Below are positions 1 through 12,600 of a stretch of 64,000 bases of DNA, piece by piece. Made by a program: the position numbers and the translations under genes. Below the pieces are notes generated by a model. That model had not been told where the DNA came from and did no database searches. It was given only the letters and a program-made list of their open reading frames with translations. The stretch spans positions 248,001-312,000 of the forward strand of contig UESW01004821.1 in assembly GCA_900491605.1 (NCBI GenBank). Reading direction: 5' to 3'. Numbering within the stretch: position 1 is the first letter of the stretch; each line of letters starts with the position of its first letter. Source of the stretch: Calamus simplicifolius. Its lineage: Eukaryota; Streptophyta; Magnoliopsida; Arecales; Arecaceae.

Positions 1-795
1 ATACAACAGAATTTTTTTTTTTTTGTATATTGTAGCAATAATTTTATTAAACCCCCCCCCCCCCCCCACCACCACCAAAAAAACAAAAGAAGTAAAAGGA
101 AGAAAATCCTGGCTCTACATTTCATCATCTTTTTGCATTTTCCAAAGCTCCTCATCTTCATGTCTTGCTGAGATATTTTATAAAGGGTTTACATCAATTA
201 TGTAGTGAAATCAAAATTTGAAGGATCACTTTCAACCAGTCAGCCAATCCCATGTCAATAAGTTTAGTATATTTCATGGTATAAGTTTACTTTTCATGCA
301 TTTATGGGTTCCCCAACTGTTTTTTTTTTTTAATTAAATTTTCTTTTAGAAATGGCTAGATATTTCAAGCTGGCAATATCTTCCATAAAAGGTATGAAGC
401 ATTATATTTTTTCCTTTCCTTTTCTCCAAGAACCAAGTCTCCCATAGCAGTTCATTACAAAAAATAGATATTATGAGTTTATAGCCGCATGCAGTACCCA
501 TCAATATGCTGCCATACTACGCACACTGTACCAATACCAATATGGGGGGCATACCTACTGAAGGCGTACAAACATCATGTTAGAATTTTATCAGTATGCT
601 CTTTATCAAGACAATGAACCATGGTTTATACCAAAGGATATGTTAGAATCAAGAGTTGAAGCATTATTAGAAAAAAACTTATAATATTGCAAAACTGATA
701 ATCTCTTAAAATATGATATCCAATGGTTTCCTGTAAATGTAAGAGATTAGCATTAGTTACTTTATAAATTACAATGGTAAAGGTAAGAATCGAAC
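1..795. other. Left edge: PHOT1 intron 21, no recognised exon
   Basis: AT-rich sequence with a 16-base C run (52-67). No stretch on the minus strand matches the expected phototropin C-terminal tail. Around 480-580 there is low-complexity sequence (repeats of ATGC, CCAATA and similar). The final exon probably lies beyond position 1. Confidence 0.6.
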
Positions 796-936
796 CATGC
801 AGCGCACAAGAGCCCAATTGATACCACGGAAAAATGGATGTTGCTTAACTTCATTAGCTCCTTCGCACGAACCCAGTCTGTTTTTAGGATCTCTATGTAA
901 CAATTGATACATCAACTGCCTTGCTGGAAGGCTTAC
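796..936 (-). CDS. PHOT1: PHOT1 exon 21: end of kinase C-lobe
   Basis: Residues 892-938: VSLPARQLMYQLLHRDPKNR, then the GANEVKQHPFFRGINWALVR block that closes the AGC kinase fold, and CM. Acceptor GAGCAG. The likely donor ATG|GTTCGA is weak and is followed by stop-containing sequence. The last exon (about 40 residues, usually starting near NPPEL) was not found in 1-795. Confidence 0.92.
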
Positions 937-3091
937 CTGCTCGAGCAGAAAAGTAAGAGCTTCATGATGCAATATGCAAAGTAACATGGCCAAACTTCTT
1001 AGCAAAATTCCTTTCACATACATTTGCAAAAACCGACACTATTCCTAGATTGTCAAAACATTGTCTGCCATCAATTCTAGTGGGGACAGAAATGCAGCAC
1101 AGAAACATGATATAGGCGTTTGAAAACTTCTAACAAAACATGCAGTTCTGCACTTGCATTCAATCACCATATACAAGCACTGAATAAATCAAACATAGAT
1201 TACTAGAAAGGAATGCGCCACCAATAAAATATGTACACATGCACCTATAATTTAAATTCAATTTGGATAAATTCTTGATTTTGAAGAGAATACTCACCGA
1301 AATGCCTCCAGGAAATTTAAGATCTTTATAAAGGATATTGGCAAATGTCTTTTGCCTTGTCTTTCCTCTAAATGGTGTATATCCATAAAGCATCTCATAA
1401 AGAAGGATGCCTGTCAATCAAATAAATATCAGTTAAATAAATAGAAGACCTAGTCAATAAGATGCAGATATAGGTGTTAGTCCAAGATACTGCAAAGTGG
1501 TGTTAGATGTTCCGAATCTTTAAGAGGAAGACCCCACAATATTCTTACGCAAAACATTCATAGGTATACAAACAAAGCATCTTTAGAGTACACAGATTCA
1601 AAATACTATATGAGATCATAATAAATTAAGATTGAAATTATTGCATATAAAAATTGAGGTCCCACTGGAACAAGATGTTACTGATGGTACCACATCATTT
1701 CAGCAAGAAAGCAAGATTATGATTCTTAAAGGACACTAGTTTGTTAATGGGTTGGGATGCTCCCACCCATCCCAGCCAAAAATTGGCCGGATTGACCAAC
1801 ACCAAGGCCGGTTCAGCCATTACCAAACATGATTTGATCAAGTCGCTTGATTTCAAAATAAAAAGGAGAGAAGAGAGCATTGTAGGGAAACACTAGAGCA
1901 CTGTGGGGAAACACTATCTTTGACTTAGTCATTGGAGAGCGCAAACACAGGCATGCAGGCACAGAAAGGGAGAGGAGAATAGAGTAGAGCCAACATGCCC
2001 TCACAACCAATGTTTTGAAAACCGGACCGGACAACGAACCGGCTTAATATTTGGGTTGCGGGTCAATCAGTTGAACCGGATGAACTGGTTTGATCGGACT
2101 AAATAATATTATAATTAATTTTTATTTTAATAATATAAAATAATAAAATATAAATATAATTCAAATAAAAAATTAAAAAAATCTAAAAACCAGGTTGAAG
2201 GCTGGTTCAATAGGTTTTTCGGTTTTCACCAGGTCATAGAAAGGTCAACTTTAATAATAAAATCAGACCGGACTGATGATCGATTCCCGGTTGGACCGAT
2301 TGGACCGACCGGTCCAATCCGGTTTTCAAAACTCTGCTCACAACAATCTAGCCTTCTTCACACCAGAAACCTCCTTAAAAACATTTCAAAATTTACTCAA
2401 CTATTTATTTAGGACCAAAAACTTGAACAAAAAAGAAAATGGTGCTCCAATATGGTACTCGAATGTCACACTATCCTATGAGTCGAGAAATAGTTTTGGT
2501 CCCATCCTAGACTCATACAAGACTTGGTACTGGTATTTTAAAGACTGATTGCACAAGCAAAAGATTAAGAATCAGAATTTCTAACATAAATTATTAAACA
2601 GAGGGTTTTCCCTCAAGCTGAAGGCGTCTGAGGTGCTGTACCACTATATGCTCATAGGAGGAAAAAAAAGGTGAGGGCCCAGGCGGAGGGGGGGGGGGGG
2701 GGGGGGGGGGCGGGGGGAGGGATATGGTGTTGGAGATTAAATCGTAGGCACCATCATAATCCTAATCATCTATAAATCCAACCTAATCTATAAATCCTAA
2801 TTTTGAAAACCCTCTAGAAAATCATCAAAAACAACAAACAACAGAAAAAAAGGAGAAAAAAAAGGCATCACAGTGGACCATAAAAATGCTATCCCATCAT
2901 GTGTTAGGATGGTAGCAAGTTGGAAGCTAGGATTTAAAACCTAGACATAAAGAATAAGAAAATGGTTTCAACATACCATAGGATGGTAAAATTATTATTA
3001 CACTAGTATTATAGGATTTTTGTATATATAACCTTACAAGTATCTAAAATTGTGTGTATACCATTGCAAATTTGCTATTTATTATATCCTT

Positions 3092-3137
<46 letters not shown>

Positions 3138-6100
3138 TCAACTCAACTCATCTAAGCCTTTTCCCAACTTTATATATATGTGTGTGTGTGTGTAAGAATA
3201 AGAAATAATTATATATATATAACCATATAAATATCTAAAGTTGTGTGTATAGCTCACAAATTTACTAATCGCATTTATACATTTATAAGTTATTTCTTTT
3301 TGCATGTACACCTTTTATGCCTGTATACACTTGATAAGGGAAGACATGCAAGAAGAAATAATTTATAAAAGTATACACACAGATAATAAATTTATAAGGG
3401 TATACACACAAAAAAAAAAAAACTTGTAAGGGTGTGTGTGTGTGTATATATTATAGTAAATAGTAAATCTGAGAGGGTGCACAAATTTTTGTGGGTGCAT
3501 ATATATATATATATATGAAAAAACCCTCAGATTAAGGGCATACACAAACCATTTGGCATGTTTTCAGGCACATTAATAGTTTTTTTATGGTATTAAATGA
3601 ATCATTTATGAAAAAACCACAAGATTAAGGGCATACACAAATCATTTGGCCAGTTTTCAGGCACATTAATAGTTTTTTTGCTAAATTTTTATGCTATTAA
3701 ATGAATCATTTACTAGTTTTGTAGCCTTCCTAATAACGCTAGAGAAAACTATAGTTATTTTTTTGTAGAAAGGCTTTACATTGTTAGAAAATAGAACACC
3801 TACCAAGTGCCCACCAATCAACTGCACTAGTATGTCCAGCTCCAGTTATAATCTCCTGAAAAAAAAGCATTAAACTCATCCATGAAAATATAATTGGCAG
3901 TTTATTGCACACTATCGATTTTTAACTATTACCTCTGAACAAAGCACAGGGCAGCATAAATACATACACATATACAATTGTCATATATACATATCCAACC
4001 CAAAACTGATTAATATTAATATAAAACTAACAAAAAAAGAAGTATAAGCAAAACCTAGTTTTGACTAAGGTTTCCTAACTAGATAACTTTAAAAAGAACA
4101 ATGGACAAAAATCAATGTCCCTAATTAAGAAACAAAAATGATTTGCAATATGTCACATGTAAGATAAAATTCAAACTATTGTTTTGGAAAGTAAGATACA
4201 ATTTCAAAACCACATACTCATGGGACCATCAGACTTGAGTTTCTGAAAAACCTATGAAGTAAAGAGTTCGCATCTTTTCATGGTTCAACAAAGTAGCATA
4301 AGCCTTGCTTGGCTTCCTTCATGCTTTTCACCATGATGGTGGTCCATTGTTTGATTTCCTATCAAATTGTTTATTAAAGAATGCCATTTTTCACTGAAAG
4401 AAATCCAAGGAGGCTTGCAGAAAGAAGCCTACTTCAAACCTGCAACCTCACCACACTATAACAACACATTCAAACCTCCACCAAGATTTTAGTGGACTAA
4501 TCAAGCTCTTTTTATGCCTGATTCATTTCTTTGATCACATTGGTCTCACTATTTAGTAAAATTAGATACGAAGATAAAGGTGGAGTAAAAAAATGAAAAT
4601 CATAAAGTTCATAAAAATGATCATTTTCTATATTTATGATTAATTATTCATAAAAAATAGGAGATTAAAATGTATTATCCATATGATTCAAGCATGTTGG
4701 ATAAAATAGAAATATTCAACTAGGATATTATGCGATAATAGAATACTTGTCAAGTTATAGAAAAAAAAAGATGATGGGCATAAGAACAAGCTATGCTTTA
4801 TGTTATGATATAAAATGCTGGGCAATTAGAAAACATGCGCACAGAATGAGTATGACCCAAGTGAGAATGTTGAGATGAATAAATGATAGTATAAAAAAAT
4901 AGAATAAGAAATGAAGTCATTCATGAAAAGGATGGAGGTAATACCAATGGAGGATAACTTGAGAGCATAATGACCTAAATTATTTGGACATGTACAATGT
5001 AGGCCAAAGGATGCACCAGTATAAATGAGTAATTTGATAAATATAAAAAAAAAGAAGGATAGAGGTAAACCAACAATCATATGAGAGGTTATAGTAATCA
5101 AGGACTTGATATATTTATATTTAACAAAAGTTATGGCCCTAAATTGAGTGGAATCGAGGAAAAGAATTCGTGTACCTAACCCAACTAATATAGAATTAAG
5201 GCTTAATTGTTGTTGCTACTACTGTTGTTGCATTTGACTTATTCTCAGTATTGCCTACATGCCAAACTATTACACTCTTCACATTGATATGAAGCTCTGT
5301 TATATGTGGAAGTATTACTTATAGCCATTCTATAATATCTAATCCTAAAAATCATCTCCAACATTAGTTTAGGGTGGATCTCTTTCTAGTTACTAACCCT
5401 AAAAGCTACATCGTCGTCTTGAGGGCACTCAACATCTAGACATCAACTAGTGGTTAGGAAGTGATATCTGGACTCAACTATCTCACTATCTTACTGCTTA
5501 AAGTAGTGCACACATTTGCTTGGCAAAATACTTAACCAAATTATGGCTCAATATGTCCATTAATTGCACTCCGGCACATTCTAATATCTACATGGGGCAA
5601 TTAATTTGATCTCTTCCTTCTACATTTAAAATCAATAGATTAAAGAGTTAATAGTTATTGGTTGCTCAATTTGCTGCACAAGACTCAGCAAGTGGCTTGC
5701 ACATTTTTTCCTAGAAGACAATTTTATCATTTTGGCATGACAAGTATATTCTATGATCTAAAGCAATGTCATAAGGTTGTTTAACTTGTTATCAATGGCT
5801 TGGGCCTTGCCTCCATTGCTCCTAACCCAATGTCATGACAGTAAATTTGCTAGTTAATGACCAACTTAAATTACAAAGAGATTCATTGCCACCTTGCCTG
5901 CCACCTTTTTTTTCTGAGTGAAAATCTCATCACTTTTATCCCACCCTACAAGCAACAAGCAAATTTGTTAACACATACTCATGCCACCATCAATATTGAT
6001 CCCTAAGTCACAGTAGGAAGGTGGTAATTGGACATACTGATGTATAAAAGCCACTCAGCATGGAACAGGACATGGAACAACTACATGCTGGTGCATGCTT

Positions 6101-6631
6101 ACCATGCATGCCTAGCACCTCTGTAGCATTGCAAAAGATGGAACACTTAAAACCATGGATGTATAGGATTTTTTGTTACAAGAATCACATGCTTTATATG
6201 TGATTGTGATGTAATGTTATGCCACATATGCAGAACCATAAGCCATAAACAATTATAATGAGCATATATTAGGCTTTTTAGACGCATGAACCATTCACAT
6301 TCAACAGAAAAAAACTTGCAACCTTAATTTCAGGAAGGTGAAATGAACTCAAGGAGTAACATATTAACTATATTCATGGAAAAGAGAAATTTAAAGAAAA
6401 AGCAAAGTAAATGACTTAGGGCCTGCTTAGATAATCCCCTGGGATCTGTGGGATGGAAACAGGATTTCCAGCACTAAAGAATAACGGACCCAGCCTGGCC
6501 CATGTTAATTGGATCTCCCTTGGCCCATTCCCACAAGGAGAAAAAAGGAACAAGATTACCAGAACTAAAGGATGGCAGGTCTAGCCTGAACCACATAAAC
6601 TGGATCTGCCTCAGCCCAATCCCACGGGGAT

Positions 6632-6679
<48 letters not shown>

Positions 6680-9600
6680 AAGAAGGGCAATTGTTATAAC
6701 AGGGGATGAAAAGGTAAGGTACTCTGGAAGGTGAATATTGGACAACTTTGAATTACGTCAGATGACAGAAAATTCCCATGTGTACTTGATGCCATTTCAT
6801 GACAATAAGGAATACACAAGCGCACATCAAACACAAGGAGATTCAAAATAAAGAAACACAAAAAGTTTATAGTATGGATTCTTGCACAATTCTGTACAAA
6901 TATTCATGTTGATGCCTTATAGGGAGTTAGTTAGGATATGAAGTAGTTTCCTTTATTTTAGAAAAATCAGTTAAATTATTTTTTATTTTTTATTTTTATA
7001 TAAACTGGTACAAATACCAGATTCTTGTAAATTGTACACATGAAGTTTTTTTATAATCAAAAAAAGACTTTAGTTTGCAGCATCAGAGTGTCTTTCTCCT
7101 GTTTAAATGCCTTTATGGTATTAGAGCTCTAAGGGCCTTTTTTTGGTTGAGAAGGACTAAGCCAGCAATGGCCAACAATGGAGCAAGTAGAGGCAATGAC
7201 TCTGAGGTTTCTTCGGAAGCTTCTAGGCCTACCTCTACAATTGCTCCCGATGCATCTTCAGAAAATTCTTTATCCTTTCAGATTACCGATTTTAAGTTGA
7301 ATGGTCACAACTTCCTCCAATGGTCCCGATCTATCCAAATGGTGATTCGTGGAAAGGAAAAAATCAGCTATATTATCGATGGTTCAATCAAACAACCAGT
7401 GCCTGATGATCTTTCCTACTCATCATGGGACATTTAAAATTCAATGGTTATGGCTTGACTTATCCACTCAATGGAGGACAACCTTGCTGAGGTTTATCTT
7501 CTCTATCCAACGGCGAAAGCTATTTGGGATGCCGTCTACTTGGCCTACTTTGATTTTGAAGATGCTTCCCTAATGTTTGATCTTTGTACGAGGGCTCGCA
7601 ATCTCAAACAAGATGACAATAGCATGACTCACTATTTCAATCTGCTCACCAAGTTATGGCAAGAACTCGACTTGTTTAATCAACAAAATTGGCATGATCC
7701 CGCTAACACTGAAATCTACCATAAAATGCTCTCCAAAGAATGCATCTATGACTTTCTCGCTGGCCTCAATCCTTCTTTGGATGATGTTTGGGGCTGTATT
7801 TTAAACCTCAAGCCTCTGCCAAGAATCGATGCAATTTTTGCTAAAGTTCGACATGAAGAGCAACGGCGTCGTGTTATGCTCGGCTCACCTACACAGCCTA
7901 CTTCCTCACCTTCTGATGCTTCTGCCATGGCTGCTCGTAAAATAGATAACCGCAATTCTTGCCGCAATCCTATGTGGTGTGAACATTGTCAAAAACCATA
8001 TCATACAAAGACCACTTACTGAAAAATCCATGGAAAACCCTCAGATTGGGTACCACAAAATCAGAGAGGTGCTGATGGCAAAGGAGGCACTGATGGCAAA
8101 GGTCTGCAAACTTCCTCAAAATCTAAGAATTCTTCTGGTTTCTCTTTCTCAAAGGCTCGATTAGACCAGCTCGGGAAACTCGTCATCCTCTACTTCCCTA
8201 CAATCTTCCTCCATAATGGCACAAGGTACCATGGGTTCTTCCTTAACCAATCAAATTAATACAGGTGAGCCTTGGATCATAGATTCTGGAGCCTCAAATC
8301 ATATGTCAGGTCTAATTTCTGTTTTTTATACATATACCCCTTGTACCGGTTCTAGAACAGTTAATCTAGCTGATGGTTCTTTGTCAATTGTTACTAGTAT
8401 GGGAACAGTTTGTCTCAACCCAGATTTGTTTCGCTCACATGTCTTATATGTGCCTAGTTTATCTCATAACCTACTGTCAATCAGTAAACTTACCTCCGAC
8501 TCTAATTGTCTTGCCAAATTCTCATCAAATTCTTGTGTTTTTTTAGGATTAGAGCTCGAGGAAGACGATTGAACGTGCTGAGGAAATATCTGGACTATAC
8601 TACTTTGTGCGTGATTCTTCTACGCATGGAAGTTGTCAAATGGTTCATGGTTCTGATTCTCGTCAGCAACAAATCATGCTCCTACAACAACGTCTAGGCC
8701 ATCCCAACTTTTCATATTTAAAAAAATTGTTTCCCTCGTTATTTAAGTCTTCCGATGGTTTTACTTGTGAAATTTGTCATCTTGCTAAACATTCCCGTGT
8801 TCCTTTTCCGATCCATTTGTATCATGAGTCTAGACCGTTTGCCCTTGTTCATAGTGACCTTTGGGCCCCTCTCGCATTCCTTCCATTTCTAATAAAAGGT
8901 TGTTTGTTTTTTATTGATGATCACACCCATGTATGTTGGGTGTATCTTTTGAGTGAAAACTCTAAAGTTGCTCATATTTTTTAGCAATTTCATGCCATGA
9001 TACAAACACAATTCAACTCTAAAATACAAATTCTTCGCACCGATAATGGGACTGAATATTTCAATTCTATTCTTGGAAATTTTATTTCGAAAAATGACAT
9101 GTTACACCAAAGTTCTTGTGTCGATACACCCACAGCAAAATGGAGTCTTGGAGAGAAAAAATCGTCATTTATTAGAAGTGGCCAGGTCCCTATTATTCAC
9201 AACTAATGTTCCAAAACATTTTTAGGGGATGCTATATTAACTGCATGCTACTTGATAAACCGTCTAACTTCAAAAGTCCTAAAGTTTTAAACACCACTTT
9301 CTTTACTTAAAATTTCCTTTCCTCAATCCCTAGTTCTTAATCGTAGCAAATTGGACCCTAGATCTTACAAATGTGTTTTCCTTGGTTATTCTTCATCACA
9401 AAAGGATTGTCGTTGTTATTCCCCTAAAAAACATAATTTTTTTGTCTCCCGTGATGTCACCTTCTTAGAAAATCAATTTTATTTTAGCAAAAATTAGGCT
9501 CAGGGGGAGATCTCAGATTCTGCTGTTACGTCCAACTTTGATAGATCAGCTTGGGAATATTTTTAGGATCCTTCTCCTATTTTTTCTTCACCAAATCTGC

Positions 9601-12600
9601 CCCCTAATCTCTCTACCTCTCTAGCAATTCACATTCCATCTGCTCCTCAACCAACTCCTGAAAATCAGCCCTCTTCTTTTCCCACAAATCCTAAAATTCA
9701 AATTCAAGAGTCAACCCAACCAGAATCTTGTTCCACACCTTTTCGCAACAACCAAAACACAAAAAATCAGGGGACTATAGAACCATTTGCTTTGACTTAC
9801 AGCCGCAGAAAAAATGTGCACAAATCTTGTGATCCAGAATTTCTTACACAACAATCCTCTGAACCAGGCTCAGGTAATGAAACCAAACTTAATGACCTTG
9901 ACATTCCTGTTGCACTAAGAAAAGGTACTAGATGATGTACAAAACATCCTATATCAAATTTTCTTGGATATTCTCATTTATCAAATCCAGTGCAAGCTCT
10001 TGTATTTTACCAACTGGAGGGCTGCTGTTCTTGATGAAATGAGTGCCCCTAAAAAAAGTAGAACATGAGAGGTGGTTCAAAAACCAGAAGGCAAGATACC
10101 AGTCAGATGTAAGTGGATCTTTATGGTAAAATACAAGGCAGATGGGACAATAAAGCGATACAAAGTCAGACTTGTTGCAAACGGGTATACTCAAACTTAT
10201 GGAGTGGATTTTCAAGAAACTTTTGCCCCATTGCCAAATCAACACTATTCGGGTCTTATTATCACTTGCAGCCAATAGGGACTGGCCTCTCCAATAGTTA
10301 GACGTAAAGAACGCATTCTTAAATGGAAATTTTGAAGAAGAGGTGAACATGGATTTAACACCCGGTTTTGACGAGGACAGCAAAGTAGGGAAGGTTTGTT
10401 GGCTGAAAAAATCACTTTATGAACTAAAACGATCACCAAAGGCGTGGTTTGATCTCTTTGCTAAAACCATACAGCAACTTGGTTACAAGCAAGCTCACAT
10501 AGATTACACCTTATTCTATTGGAAGAAGGAAGGAAAGATAACCATTCTCATCGTCTATGTCTGGTAATGATAAAGCTGAAATAGAGACAATAAAAAGGAG
10601 ACTAGCCAACGAGTTTGAGATAAAATACCTTGGCAGCCTACGGTATTTTTTGGGGATGGAGATCGCAAAAAGCAAAACTGGTATTTCGGTATCACAAAAA
10701 AAATGTCCTAGATCTACTTAGAGACACTGGCATGATGGGGTGCAAACCAGTAGACACTCCAGTGGATCCAAATACCAAACTTGAAGCTAAACCAGAGGAT
10801 CAACTAGTTGACAAAGGAACATTTCAATGCTTGGTGGGGAAGCTGATTTACTTGGCTCATACTAGACCCAATATTTCTTTTGTTGTAAGTTGCGTAAGCC
10901 AATTTATGCACTCTCCATCCGAGTATCACATGGAGTTAGTTAAAAGAATTTTGAAGTATCTGAAAGGTTCACCAGGAAGAGGTTTATTGTTTAGAAAACA
11001 AGAAGGAAGAAGTGTGGAAGTATTTGTGGATGTTGATTGGGCATGCTATTTTAATGATAGACGTTCTACATCAGGGTATTGCTCCTATGTTTTTGGGAAT
11101 CTCGTTATTTGGAGAAGTAAAAAACAATATGTAGTTGCTAGAAGTAGTGCCGAAGCTGAGTTAAGGTCAACCGCTCTTGAAATTTGTGAAGCTTTATGGT
11201 TAAAGATGTTGTTGAAAGAACTAGGACTTGAGCTGCAATCTTCAATGATTATTCACTATGATAACAAGGCTGCAATTTCTATCTCGCATAATCCAGTTCA
11301 CCATGACCGTACCAAACACATTGAGGTGGACATGCATTTTATTAAGGAAAAGATATATGAAGGAGTAATTAAAGTTTCCTATGTGCCAACCACACAATAG
11401 ACAACTGATATCTTAACAAAAGCCTTGTACAAACCCATGTTTGAAAGGCTAGTAGACAAACTGGGCATGTATAATCTATACCATCCAGCTTGAGAGGGAG
11501 TGTTGACGCCTTATAGGGAGTTAGTTAGGATCTGAAGTAGTTTCCTTTATTTTAGAAAAATCAGCTAACTTATTTTTTATTTTATTTTTATTTTTATGTA
11601 AACTGGCACAAATATTAAATCCTTGCAAATTGAACACATCAAGTGTTTTTTAGAATAAAAAAGGGCTCTTTAGTTTGCAGCGCCAAAGTGTCTTTCTTCT
11701 GTTTAAATGCCTTTAGTTCATGACACCTTGCCTTCATCTTTTCTCATTTCTCTAATCCCTTATTATTTTTGTCAAAGAGGAGACGAAAACTCCATAGTCT
11801 ATATGAATTAATATTCTTGTATTATCTAAGAGCAGAAAATAATTGACATTAAATGGAGAAGATCGGCATTTTGTAAATGAAAAGAGCACTGAAAAGATCG
11901 AAGATGGATTCTCAAAATTGAAGTTTCCTAAATGATCAGAAATTAAAATCATGAGTACCTAAAACCATTGAGTAATAACTTAATAAATTGCTGAGAAATA
12001 AATGGAGAAAGTGAATGACTTTTAGAGAACTAGTCCTTCGGTTATTCACATTTTAATATCATTATTATGCTCAGATTATGTGTATAGTCCAATATGCATG
12101 TGAACTGTTGTGACACAACTACCATCATACCTAGCTATATAGTCATGTTCTAAAATAATACCTACCTCCAACACACAGGTGGGGAGAGAAGTTGGGGAAT
12201 AATTGCACTAAATAATAGAAGACAATAAGATGCCATTCCTTGGAAGTATCAATAGATCAAAAGGCAAGAGCATACACATTTCTGCAGTTTCTAAAAAGCC
12301 ATCAATTTAGCCTGGCTCAACATTAATTTATTATAACAATTACCAAATTAATTACACATATTACAGCAAGCATTAAAAAAATAAAACTTTCATTAACAAT
12401 GTAAAATTTAGTCTGAGTTGTAATGACAAAACATACCGGTGCAATATACTCTTCTGTCCCAACAAAAGAGTTTGATGCTCGCATTGGTTCAGCTATGAAA
12501 ATTGGAGGCATTCTTCCTTTTGTCCGTTTTTTCTTATGTGGAGTGTCTGGAAACAAAAGCTAGGAAAGAACGATCAAACAGTTAGCTTACAGAAGCCAAC

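Larger units (their letters stand above)
6907..11715 (+). mobile_element. Copia LTR retrotransposon 1, both LTRs present, degenerate
   Basis: A Ty1/copia element of 4.8 kb, antisense to PHOT1 in intron 18. LTRs 6907-7115 and 11501-11715 both begin TGTTGA(T/C)GCCTTATAGG; just inside are a primer-binding site TGGTATTAGAGC (tRNA-Met type) and a purine tract GAGAGGGAG. Flanks ATTCA / GTTCA look like a worn 5-bp target duplication. Order is gag, protease, integrase, reverse transcriptase, RNase H, diagnostic of copia. By eye the LTRs differ at twenty or more positions, so the insertion is not recent. Stops and frameshifts make it inactive. Confidence 0.93.

Noticed and set aside
100..215. Minus-strand stretch after a good acceptor (ATATCTCAG) reading HEDEELWKMQKDDEM then stop, as PHOT1 last exon
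   Set aside because: The short acidic frame is out of phase with exon 21 and does not resemble the conserved phototropin C-terminus; in the right phase it gives an unrelated basic then hydrophobic sequence.
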